Below are positions 49,451-60,700 of a stretch of DNA of 64,000 bases, in pieces. The notes beneath the pieces are model-generated. The model saw only the letters and a program-made list of their open reading frames with translations, was not told the origin of the DNA and made no database searches. This DNA comes from Piper betle (Eukaryota > Streptophyta > Magnoliopsida > Piperales > Piperaceae): positions 216,643 through 280,642 of the forward strand of contig JAURVB010013186.1 of NCBI GenBank assembly GCA_033002965.1, in the 5' to 3' direction. The translations under genes were made by a program, and so were the position numbers. Numbering within the stretch: the stretch's first letter is position 1; every line of letters starts with the position of its first letter.

Positions 49451-50464
49451 AGTTCATCAATCAGCACATTTATTATTGGAATAAGAAACTGATTTTTAAT
49501 TGTCGCTGCATTTAGAACAACCATTAGTCAACAAGATTTGGTTTCCTCGCGAACCGAATTAAAATGATAAACTTTGGGGAGTTAATTCATAACCCATTAA
49601 AATATAAAATAGACCCACAAGAGCCTAAACTACTGAAGGCGTCAATAGATAGAAACTTGGGGGATTCTAATGTTTGTAACACCCCGATGCTCCTTCAATT
49701 ATGATTTACTCTACTTTCTCATCGTTTTTCTTAGGTGGGCAAAGAGCATAAAATTCATAAACTTGTTCTTAAATATGAACTATTGTTATATCTTATGATT
49801 TGCATGATTATCATGATAATAACTTTTCTAAACATCAACACATGACATAAAATCAAATAATAATTATATCTTCACTTCTAATAACAATCATATGTAATTG
49901 CTCCATGAAACTTCAATAAGCACATGAACCTACAAGCAATTCATAGATATTTTGAATCAACTTTCAGTAAAACATAATGATTCATGATATGCATGCATAA
50001 ACTCCTTGGAATTAAGATCAAGGCTTCAATTACTAACCTTCAATCCTCGTTGAATTTTCCAAAAACTCAAGCCCTTGCACTTCTTCCTAACACAACTAAC
50101 TAAAACTTTATCCAAACTTGTCAATTCTTGATGTAAGAAGGATTGGAAGGGGTTTTTCTCCACAAGAAGCCAATGAAGAGTGGTGGAAAGGAGTTGGACA
50201 TCACGGCCAAGGAGAGGGAAGAAGTCGATGTGAATAATGCAAGGAGAGCCTCTCTCTTGGTCCTCATATACCTCCATACCCGTCTTAGACCCAATTACCC
50301 ACTTCCTTACCCTGCTAAGGAATTTCTACCAATTTAATTAAACCCTTAACTGTCTAGGTAACTAACACTCCTAAGATATCTACACAATCTAGAAAGTATC
50401 TTCTAAGACAAACATATATTGTCTCCTTGACTATAATTGACCCATAAGTACAATTTAAGTAGAA
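49451..50464. other. No recognised gene
   Basis: 49451-49690 continues the Gypsy-related sequence shared with 18880-19130. 'tgtaacaccccgatgctcc' at about 49676 resembles a Gypsy LTR start. The rest is unassigned; the short frames at 50026-50337 show no family features. Confidence 0.5.
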
Positions 50465-51839
50465 GATAACTTTAATAACGTTTGTCTCGGTTAGATTAAC
50501 CTATTGGTTAACATTATGTGCTTAGCCTTGTGTTAATTCTTATTTTATCTTAACCAACATCTTGTTTGTGATATGGACTTGGTTCACATGTAATTGTGCC
50601 CAACTTGTTAAGCATAACTTTTCCCTTTTGCTTGTTTATTTATTAACTTGCACTAGTAGAAAATCAGTCATCAGCTATAGGAAACCCAGTCACTGAAGAC
50701 CATAAATTCGGTCTTTTATAAAATTTACGATGGATTGGTACCATGTATCGATTCAATACACTCTTGGTGCCTAACCGGGAAAAACGTTACTTATTAGCAT
50801 GAATCAATTAACAATTTAATAATAGAAAACATGCACAAAATAGGTGACCATATGTCATAACGTAAAAGGAAGTTAGATATATTTGCAATTTGGTAATGAA
50901 ATCATTATGAAGCACTTAATTTTTTTAAAAATCTTACAAGAGTCTCCCCTGTTAATAAAACATTAGAAAAATTTTGCAGCTATGTAAATTTCACATTTTT
51001 TATTTCACAAGTTCATAATCAATATTTTACACAATAATTAGATATTTATATAACAATTTCAAGGGTCTTTCTCCTACTAAGAAAATGCAACACAAATGTT
51101 CCTCTAACCCAATTTTCTTCGTTTACTGGACTGTTGACAACAATTAAACATGTACCACATAGTACAAGATAGAATTGCAATGCCGTAGTTCGAACAAAAC
51201 TAACTTGTGCAAACGTCACCACTCCAACATATTTGTAAATGGAAGTTTAAACTCACTTCTTTACTTATTTAGAAATTACATGACAAGGAGAAATAGAATA
51301 CTTGGATCAGGAGGTATGTTAGTCCACCTCAGATATGGTCCACGGAACTCTCCCTTAATTGTGAAACAAATATGTCTGGGCATACTAGGATCAAGAAGTC
51401 TATAAAATTCACAAAAATAATTAGAACCCGCTTATCCCAGATCTCCATTAAAATTAAATTCACAATACCAAAGTAAGAATATGAAAAAATTACATCCATG
51501 TAACAGGATGAAACAAGGCTCCAGAATATACATCAATGCATGATGTCTATGGTCGGTTCGGTCCTCAAGGCTGCTGAGAACTACCTACCTCATCCGTGGT
51601 ATCTGCACGAGGCCCTCCACCTCATCACCTAATGGGGCTGTATGGGCATCCTCATTCGATGGAGATGCAATCGGCTTATCTACGTCACCCCTGCCACGGG
51701 ATCCAGATCCATGTGACCTGCTTTCATGCCAAGCTAGCCAACGACCACAAACCATATCTACAATAACAAAGTTCTTAAAAAAATGATTTTGAAAATTTTT
51801 TTTTCACATACGGGGATTACAAAAGTATTCCAAAAAATT

Positions 51840-52910
51840 ATTGTATTAGTTGTTCCATTGTTACTCCAAGAAATAACACAACTTTGTTCTTTATGAGAGG
51901 TCTAATATATGCAACATTATTCTGACCAAGATCATCTTTTCCAGGAATGAGCAAAGATAAGAACATAAATTGATGTGTCATACACATCCATGACGACAAA
52001 TTATAAACAGTGATAATGGCAAGCCAGATAAGTACAACTTTACTGGATACCCAAATGCATTAAAACTGTCTATGCACAAGCCTAATCTTACATTACATGA
52101 TCTAAAGCAAAGGAGGGGTGACACCTATTAAAATGTTTCCATGCCTCGTCAATGTGAAGGGCGAGTCATTACCCCAGTGACCCCTGCATTGTAGGCATGC
52201 CAAGATATTTGTTCAATGGTCTTTCATGACATGGATAAACTTTGTGATTTTCGAATAATAGAAAAATATCACAGAACATTAGCATCAAAGTGCATCTTCC
52301 GATGACTATCTTCCCTTGCTGCTAGATATCTTTCGGCCTTGCAATGTAGTCACTCTTGTGAATGTAATGTCTCTTTATAAATAACATGCACTCACTTGGA
52401 TGTGCATATATTTCTCTATACTCTCACTCCTACCTTCTTCATTAGTTTCTTTGAGTTATATTAAAGAACCTGACAACTTATTTATCTCCTCGGAAAACAC
52501 TTTTCATATCAGAAACAAAACAAACTCACAACTATTTTTTGGGAAACATTATGACTAGTTTTTAAATTTAATAACCTTGTATTTTTATATAGAGGAGATG
52601 CATAGTCACGACCCGAATACGATTCTTGATCTTCTTGTCAAGAGAGCTAATAAAATGCTTGTGCCTCTGAATTAGTTTGTTCATCGACAGAGTCATGGTG
52701 GTGTGCCAATTGATGAGGAGCCTCAAAATGAGGGCCAACAACATCATATACCATCCCCATAAAAGCTAAATTGTCCTTATCAATCGCACATGAACTTGAG
52801 CTTCTATACTCATGAATTTCAGACACATACAGTGAACTCTTACCATGAGGCTCATATATATTATGCCGGCATAAAGCTGTGATAATATAAATATTGCATG
52901 GCATCATTCA
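51840..52910 (-). pseudogene. CACTA TNP2-like transposase remains, copy B
   Basis: 52907-52647 encodes SLYVSEIHEYRSSSSCAIDK and FMGMVYDVVGPHFEAPHQL through DEQTNSEAQAFY, the N-terminal region of TNP2 transposases. The part matching the well-preserved block of copy A (about 52210-51850) is broken by stops and small indels. Inactive. Confidence 0.8.
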
Positions 52911-53410
52911 TATCATGCTCTACCGATTGGCAGATCAATTGCACAAACATAGAATTTTTAAATTACCAACAATTTCTGGATGCAAGAATGCAAAATCAAC
53001 AAACATCTCAACTCCTCATTCATAATATGGATTGAAAATTCCTCCTCCTAACTGCCTTTATACATCCAATCATGCTATTTCTATTCATTAGCACATGAAC
53101 TAATCACCACAAACAAGTTAATTTAGATGTCTATAATGCAATAACATGCATAAGTGGTTGTACATTTATAAGAAATGAATGTACGTAATACTTGAAAATT
53201 ATTATTTTACATGATTAGGAGTTAAAGCTTTGACAAATTAAAATTTAATTATGAAATCATAGTGCTTAACTCAACTCAAAACTAATTGAGTCAAGAAAAA
53301 TATTAAGCAAATGTACTTGATCTTATGGAATTATAGTGTTGAGCTATGCTCAAAATTAATCCTCTAGAAAATCACTTATTTGAATACTCCACATTAAGTA
53401 GGGTGTCATC

Positions 53411-54075
53411 CTTAGTCGTAAGTATCGGCTGATTCTGAGTGGAATCGGCCGATTTAGAATTGGCTCGGTTGGTAACCGATTCAAAGAAGATGGTGAATCG
53501 CCTATACCCAAAATCAGTCAATTCCGATCGGATTTAAAATGTCAAAAATTGGTTTTTATAGGTGAATGATAAAAATACCCTCGGGATGGTAATTAATAAA
53601 TCTATTAGCACGGGTAAATGTTCATTTTTTAAAAAATAATACAAGATCAATGAAGCCAAGAGCGGGGGAGCGATGGGCGGGCCTGGCAATGGTGATGTTA
53701 GGGGGCCAGAGATTGGGGACGGGGCTGGCAGGGGGGTGATGGGGCGGGGCAGACTGGGCGGGGGCGGCAGGGGGGGAAGGACGGACTTGGTGGGGGTGCA
53801 GTAGCGGCAACGATGTGGAGGGGAGGGAGGCCACAACAAGGCGGCGGCGATAGTGGGGGGAGGGGCGGGGTGGGGGCCAAGACAGAGACAGTCTAGTCCG
53901 GCAAGGGGGTCAGGTGGGGGCGGCGGTGAAGGGCGGCAAGGTTGGCGATCGACAGCATGGCAGCCATAGGACGCGTCTACGACACGTCAAGAGAATTGGG
54001 GGGAAATAAATGGTCAATGTCATTCTCGTAATTAACAGTTGACTCAACTTCGACTCAAATTAAAAATAATAACTA
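53411..54075. mobile_element. MULE-like element, copy B, right end lost
   Basis: Follows the same GGTGTCATC 9-mer (53402-53410) as copy A and carries the same order of blocks: 'gtggaatcggccgatt', the GC-rich block (53650-53960), then 'gacaattgactcaactt'-like sequence. Homology stops near 54070, before the right terminus. Confidence 0.65.
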
Positions 54076-54779
54076 ACTGCAAATAATTATACAATGACAG
54101 AATGTGAAACATGAATAGATTGTGCAACAGGAGCGTGGTGGGTTAAGGCCCAAGCTTTAGAGCGAGTAAACAACATATCAAATTGTGTGAATGAAGTTAC
54201 GTGATATATAGATACATGTTTGCATATATGTTTATATATAGTATTTTGACAGGGTGACCCTAATTGCACTTTTAGGGGAAATTCTGTCCGTTTTATTCGA
54301 AATTTTCATCGATTTTGATCGTAATTGTGATGTGTAATTTAGTTTGCATGTCATCCATGTAGTATCATGTTAGGATTCTGTGCATTCATCTATGCATAAC
54401 GAGTAATATCTTTATCTTAAGACGCCGAGATTAGATATGCGCAAGTTGGGTTCGGGTTAGCTGGCCTAACTAGGGCCTGTAACATGTCAGTTCAGTTCCC
54501 GAGCATGGACCGGATTTGGGGTGTTATAGAAGGTCATGCATTTCGAATAAGGACATAGTCATGCACTCCTTACACCATCAAAAATTCATTTTCTCAGGTC
54601 ACATAGGCATGTTACAAGTGTGCACTAAAGTTTGATTGACACATTTGTAGAGGCTAACATAAAAACTTCTTAACCAATGTCCGTGCTAGAAATTGAAGGA
54701 GGTGGAGGCTGAAAATATTCGTTATATAGAGATAGAAATTAGAAATGCCTAGACAAAAAATAAAGAATAGATAAAGAAA
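54076..54779. other. Spacer between MULE copy B and the FAR1 relic
   Basis: No gene seen. 'ggggtgttatag' near 54518 resembles the complement of a TGTAACACCC Gypsy LTR start. Confidence 0.4.
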
Positions 54780-56324
54780 ATTGATGCCCAATTATTAATA
54801 GAATATTTCGAGAAAATAAAAAAGATGAATGACTCATTTTTTATTGCTATGAAGTTGATGATGATGGTAGATTGAAACATTATTTTTGGGCGGATGGAAT
54901 TCCAAGAAAAAATAATCAGCTTTTCTCAGCTGTGATGATTTTTGATACAACATATGATATAAATAAATATACACTTATTTGTGCACCATTCACCGGAGTA
55001 AACCATCACAAGCAAACTATTACATTTGGATGTGTTTTTTGTGTAATAAGAGGACTCAATCTTTTGTGTGACTTCTTGAAACATTTTTGAAATGCATTGA
55101 TGGAAAGTATCTCAGGGCAATTGTTACTGATCAAGATCCTGCAATGGATAAAGCAATTAAATTGATATTTCTTGCAACATATCATCATCTTTGCATTTGG
55201 CATATCTTTAAGAAGGAAACTAAAAAATTAAGTATAATTGCTGTGACAAAGGGGAGTTTTATGAGTCATTTCATAGTTTAATTTATGATGCAAAAAATAA
55301 AGAAGAATTTGAATCACAATGGAGTGAAATAATAAAAGACAATTGTTTGGAGGAAAATGAGTAGTTAAAATCTATATATGCAATTCGTCAAGTGTGGGTG
55401 CCTGTGTATAGTAAAGGTATATTTTTGGCTGGTATAAGAAGTTTACAACGAAGTAAATCTCAAAACTCATTTTATTCAAGGTATGTCAACAAAACAAATA
55501 GCCTTGTTGAGTTTATACATAGATTTGAGAGAGTTATCAAAAGACAGAGATTGAATGAGGCAAAAGAATCTTATAAAAACTCATATAAAAGCCTCAAATT
55601 GGTCACTTCATTCAAGATGGAATGTAAGATGACAAAAGTTTATACTCAAAATATTTTTTATAAGTTTCAAGAAGAACTACAATACAGTTTAGTTTGTTGC
55701 TCATTTTATAAGAAATTAGATAGGGAGGATGTTGAACAGTATGATGTAACATGCTGTAGAAATAATAAAGAGTTGGTTGCACGTGTTACTTATATAGGAG
55801 TTGACAGTAGAGGCACACGTAGATGTCAACTTTTGGAAAGTGAAGGTATTCCATATAGGCATTTACTGTATGTACTGAGATTGAATGAGGGTGATATTTT
55901 TCCTTAATTTTATGTCGTGACGAGATGGACAATTAAAATGGCAAAGGAAGTTGTTTTTGTTGGTGATGGAGTGGAACTTCGTGGTGATTGCAATAAAACT
56001 TTATTCTCAAATTGGGGAGAATTGCACTGTATATTCAATCGATAGGCCAAAAATGCATATTCATCATCTGAGAAATTTGAACTTGCCAAACAAAAACTAT
56101 TGGAGGTTGAAAAATTGGTAGAAGATGTGGTAGATGATCCGCATCATGGAATACAAGTATATCTACCGACACAATCAAAGACAAAAGGAAGTGGTAAAAA
56201 GTGGAAGAGTGGTAAAAAACATGCAATGGAACATATGGTAAAAAATAGGTTATGCCATGGGTGCAACAAACGAGGAGTTGGGCATGATAAGTGCACTTGC
56301 CCTGCAATTGTAGCGCATCAGTAA
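54780..56324 (+). pseudogene. FAR1/FHY3-related (MULE-type) transposase pseudogene
   Basis: The transposase core reads FFYCYEVDDDGRLKHYFWAD, MIFDTTYDINKY and FTGVNHHKQTITFGC (54835-55030). After a frameshift come TQSFV-stop-LLETFLKCIDGKY, TDQDPAMDKAI and HHLCIWHIFKKE (55030-55230). After another break follow the helical region (SRYVNKTNSLVEF) and a SWIM-like stretch, RRCQLLESEGIPYRHLLYVL (55810-55875). SWIM zinc fingers normally have C and H here; the second cysteine pair is damaged (GIPCRH has become GIPYRH). A C-terminal CxxC...HxxxxC-like knuckle (CHGCNKRGVGHDKC) ends the frame at 56324. FAR1 proteins are domesticated MULE transposases; whether this is a host gene relic or a transposon relic cannot be decided. 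The N-terminal FAR1 DNA-binding domain is not seen, and there are at least three stops. Confidence 0.85.
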
Positions 56325-56844
56325 TGTTGCCTAACACATGCCTTATTTTGTTCTCTTTGTTATATATAATTTATGTGATTATTTTCCATGTTTTATTTAT
56401 AAATATATAGGCAAAAAACTGTTCCATTTGAAAGTGGAGTCGTGGAGTCTATTTAGGGGCGTCTATACAGTAATGACAAATCTCAAAGCAGTGATGGAAA
56501 ACGACTATGATAGCTACGAATTTGAAAGGACTGTATAATCTTAGTGATTTGTAACTTGTGTCCATGATTTGTAATTTGCTTTAATCAAGCTTGACAGATT
56601 TGTAACTTGTAAGTTATTCACCGGCATGATCTTTCATGGTTTATACTTGTATTCATCATGTGGAAGAAAATTAAATGAGATGGCTCTCATGTGTTTTGGC
56701 TCTGATGTGTTTCTAAATTCATCAACATAATTTAAAAGTTATCAAAATATATAAGAGTATGTTATTTTTTTTAATATATAGCTGATCACAAAATTAATTT
56801 TAAAACAGTTTACTGAGTTAAAACACATTATTTATTAATTTTGG

Positions 56845-57340
56845 GTCAGGATCGAGTTAAGTTTTTACTGACACGAGTTGGAACTGAAACAATTTTTTAT
56901 TGACTCGAGTATGAACCGAGTTAAGTTTTTACTGACTCAAGTCAGGACCGAGTTAAGTTTTTATTAACTCGGGTTAAGACCAAGTCAAGTTTTTACTAAC
57001 TTTAGTAGGGACCAAAATAATTTTTTATTGACTCGAGTCCAGACCAAGTCATATTTTTACTGACTCGAGTTGGGGCGGAGTCAATTTTTTATTGACCCGA
57101 GTAGGGATCGAGTCAAGTTTCTACTGACTCGAGTGAAGACCGAAATAATTTTTTATTGACTTGAATCGAGATAGAGTTAATGTTTTACTAACTCAAGTTG
57201 GGACCGAGTTAATTTTTTACTGACTCGAGTTGAGATTAAGTCAAATTTTTAATGACTTGAATAGGGACTAAGTCAAGTTTTTACTAACTCGAGTCGGAAC
57301 TGTATCAAATTTTTAATAACTTGAGTCGGGACAGAAACAA
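56845..57340. repeat. About 32-bp satellite upstream of ISE2
   Basis: Roughly 15 diverged units of the form 'tttttactgactcgagt' plus 'gggaccgagttaag'. The array ends where the GC-rich island begins. Sequence just before it (56755-56840) resembles 1345-1440 in the hAT element, which also contains one unit of this type. Confidence 0.9.
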
Positions 57341-57650
57341 CCAGGTGCCCCTACCCCCCCTCCGCCCCCTGCCCACACCCCGGGCCGGGCGGTGGCGGGT
57401 GGGAGGGGCGGCTGGAGGGGAGGGGAGCACCCCAGGTGGCAACTGGGCAGGGGTCGCCGCCCCTTGCCACGACGACCACCACCCCGCCCCTGCCACCGCT
57501 CCTCACTGCCCAGGGGGCTGTGTCGCAGGGGCTGCCATGGCGGGGGGCCCGTGGTGGCGGGAGATGGCCGGGGGCCACGGCGGCAGGAGATGGCCGGGGG
57601 GCGTTGGGGGGAGTGGGGTGGAATTAACAAGAGCTGCTTGCGCTGCCCGC
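57341..57650. other. GC-rich island upstream of ISE2
   Basis: Very C/G-rich, with overlapping open frames on both strands (Pro/Gly/Ala/Arg-rich, no domain seen). Internal repeats such as 'gagatggccgggggc' occur twice. It may be a promoter-proximal CpG-like region or transposon-derived. Confidence 0.5.
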
Positions 57651-57786
57651 TAAAACATGGAGTGCATTCAAAGTGGACAACCAATCCACTTGCCCGCTAA
57701 AAGATGGAGTGGCAGCAATCGCTCCAACTCGGCAACTTGGGAGTGCGATAAGATCGGCGGTGCCGCCATCGTGACCATCGTAGACG
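57644..57786 (+). promoter_or_regulatory. ISE2 proximal upstream region
   Basis: Contains a direct repeat, tgcccgctaaaacatggag (57644) and tgcccgctaaaagatggag (57691), one mismatch. Between them is a perfect 7-bp hairpin AAGTGGA/TCCACTT (57671-57677 and 57685-57691) with the CCAAT box 57681-57685 spanning its loop. No TATA box seen. The transcription start cannot be fixed. Confidence 0.4.
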
Positions 57787-60700
57787 ATGGCGCCACCCTC
57801 CGACGCCATCTCCACCACCATCTTCTATCCCTCCCTCCCTTCTCGCCCCCATTTCCAGCCAAGGCCCACCCTCCCCTCCCCGCTCCTCCTCGCCCCCGCC
57901 CTCTCCCCCAACCCACACCTCCGCATTCTCCGCGCGGGCCGCCGGTCTCCGGTCTCCCGGAACCCCACTCCCTCCGAGCTCTTCGACTCCTCCGAGCAGG
58001 AGAAGTTGTCCGAGGACGATGAGGACGACGAGGACGACGACGAGGCGGCGGAGGAGTACGGCGAGTTTGTTTCCGTGGAGTCCGACGAGGACGGGGATGG
58101 GGAGGTTTCCGATGGCGTCGGCGTTGCCGCTGATCGGCCATTGTCGTCGAGGGTGGAGATGCGGGAGAGGGTGGATAGGTTGAAGTCGCATGTGAGGGAG
58201 TTCGGGGAGGGGATTATCGACATTGACGAGCTAGTGGATTTGTACGACTTCCCTATCGATCGATTCCAGGTCGGGTTGGTTTGTTCCTTGTTTGATTTTC
58301 GGCATTCTGTTCTCTAATGGCGCCATGAATTTGGTGCATTTTGAGGGTTTGAGCGTGCAAATCGGGCATGAATTGCTCATTGCTGGAACTAGATTGTCTT
58401 ATTCGTTGTTGATTTGGTGCATTTTGATATCTAATGGCGCCTGCTTTGTTCATTTTTTGAGGGTTTGAGCAAATAAATTGAGCATGGATTGTTGATTTCG
58501 GAACTAGACTGTCTTATCCCTGGTTGATTTGGTGCATTTTGGATGCATTTGGTAACCTCTCTTGTGGTGAGGGTTTGAGCGTAAAATTCGGACATGGATT
58601 GTTCGTGTAATTCAATTGATGCGAATGGAGAGTCCTTTTTGCTATCTTGAATGTGGTTTATGGTTGATGTTGATTCCTTTTGTGCAGAGAGATGCAATCA
58701 AAGCATTCCTGAGAGGGGCGTCGGTTGTTGTTTCGGCACCAACTAGCAGTGGGAAGACTTTGATAGCGGAAGCGGCTGCAGCAGCCACATTGGCGAAAGG
58801 AAGGCGTCTTCTCTACACCACTCCTTTGAAGGCTTTGTCCAATCAGAAATATCGGGACTTCTGGTTGCTGCTTTGAATTTTTTTTTAATTTCTTTTATGC
58901 AATGTTTGTTTGAGATTTTAGGGGTTATGGCTTCTAAGTTGAGATTAGATTATAGTTTGCAGCTTTGTTATTCTTATTTGCATTATGTTTGAAATTTTGT
59001 GTGGAATGTGATGCCTATATTTGTTTCTTGACTTGTTCTGTTCTTGGTATGGAATCCTATGTAACGCCTGCCTTTGTGTTGTTCATCAGTACAACTTTTG
59101 GGGAAAACAATGTTGGGCTATTGACAGGGGATGCAGCAGTTAACAAGGATGCTCAAATATTGATTATGACAACAGAAATTTTGAGGAACATGCTCTATCA
59201 AAGGTTGAATTTGCATCTTATGTTTTTTGGTTCTTAGTGGGATCTGCAATCACATTTATCAAATCTATCAAGTGTTGTCAAACATTTTGCTTTGACTAAG
59301 ATTGCTATGATTTTTTGCATTAACTATGTTTGCTACGATTTTATAGTTCATTATGCCTCATTTGATGTGCGTGTTAGACTTTACTTCGTTTGGGCAATAT
59401 CTTTAATATTAGCATGCCTTTTAGTGTACTGGTTAAAAAGTGACAGAAATTTAACCATGTCTTCTTCTGTGAAGGTTGCCTGGGTTTTTCTCCCATAACC
59501 TTCCTAGGTTTTGGGTGTGCACGTGTATAAAAGAACCATTTTGATCATTATGTGGATATGATTAATTAACTCCATCTCAGTGCGCATGGCAACTATAAAT
59601 GAGTTAACATCTTCACAATCAAAGCAAAATGTCGGACTTGGACTCCAAATTTGATGCATTTTTTTAATAGAACCAATCAAGTTGATAGATCTTGTGGATT
59701 CTCTTGGAATTTGTGAAGTGAAAAAGTGTCTATTGAAAATTCAGTTGGATTCAGTTTGTTTTCTTTCTTATCAGGGCCATAAAAATAGGATTCTTATGTT
59801 ACTAATCTCTGACTTCCATGCAGTGTTGGAATGATATCCTCTGGAAGCAGACTTTTACATGTTGATGCCATAGTATTGGATGAAGTGCATTATTTAAGTG
59901 ACATATCACGAGGCACTGTTTGGGAGGAGATAGTAAGTAAAAGATTTGTTTGATATTTTTTGACACTTATGTTACCACAATCTCCTTATTTTAAAAAAGA
60001 TTTTCAGGTAATTTATTGTCCCAAAGAAGTACAACTCATATGTCTTTCAGCAACAGTAGCAAATCCCGATGAGTTGGCTGGTTGGATTGGTCAGGTGACT
60101 TTGTGACTGGTTAATTCATTGATTTTCATAATTTAACTTACTTCTTAGTTTCTTTGTTCTATTTAGTGATTGCATAAGTCATAGCCTTATGCAAAATGAA
60201 GTTTGGATTGGATGTGTTTATAACCTATTCATATGCATCACGTTCACAACACTGAACTTACGTTTGCCCATGGTAGTGTTGAATTCATGATAGCTTTGTA
60301 GATTGGTAATTATTTATGGTGTGATCACTGATTCATTGTCATATGTTTTCCCTATGTTGTTAATGATAATTACATTTTTTTCAAAAAAATTTACAATGTA
60401 TTGCAACCAGATTCATGGTGAAACAGACTTGGTAACGTCCACAAAGCGGCCTGTTCCATTAACTTGGCATTTCTCTATGAAGAATGGTTTATTGCCTCTC
60501 TTTGATGAAAAAGAAAAGGCTATGAACAGGTTTACTCTTTTGGAATTATTCTTGAAAAGATAGACCATTTGTTCAATGCTTGGGAGTAGTCAAAGTGATG
60601 AAAACATATGTTCCATTTTTTTTCAGGCAATTATTTGTTGTTTTTTTCCTTGTGAGCTTTGGTGATTCTTAGAGAGGCTAAATAGGATTCCTTTCTTGTG

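Larger units (their letters stand above)
50465..54075 (-). mobile_element. CACTA element, copy B (segmental duplicate)
   Basis: Same content and orientation as copy A. The terminus CACTAGTAGAAAATC lies at 50651. TNP2-like remains lie at 51840-52910, and the MULE follows at 53411. It lacks the 630-bp Ptta region and the 4.75-kb insertion (empty site at 53185-53189). Homology ends at about 54075, inside the MULE. Confidence 0.8.

Noticed and set aside
57657..58022. Alternative plus-strand frame starting at 57657 ahead of ISE2
   Set aside because: It runs out of frame with the helicase exon and ends at 58022; the 57787 frame continues into conserved helicase sequence.
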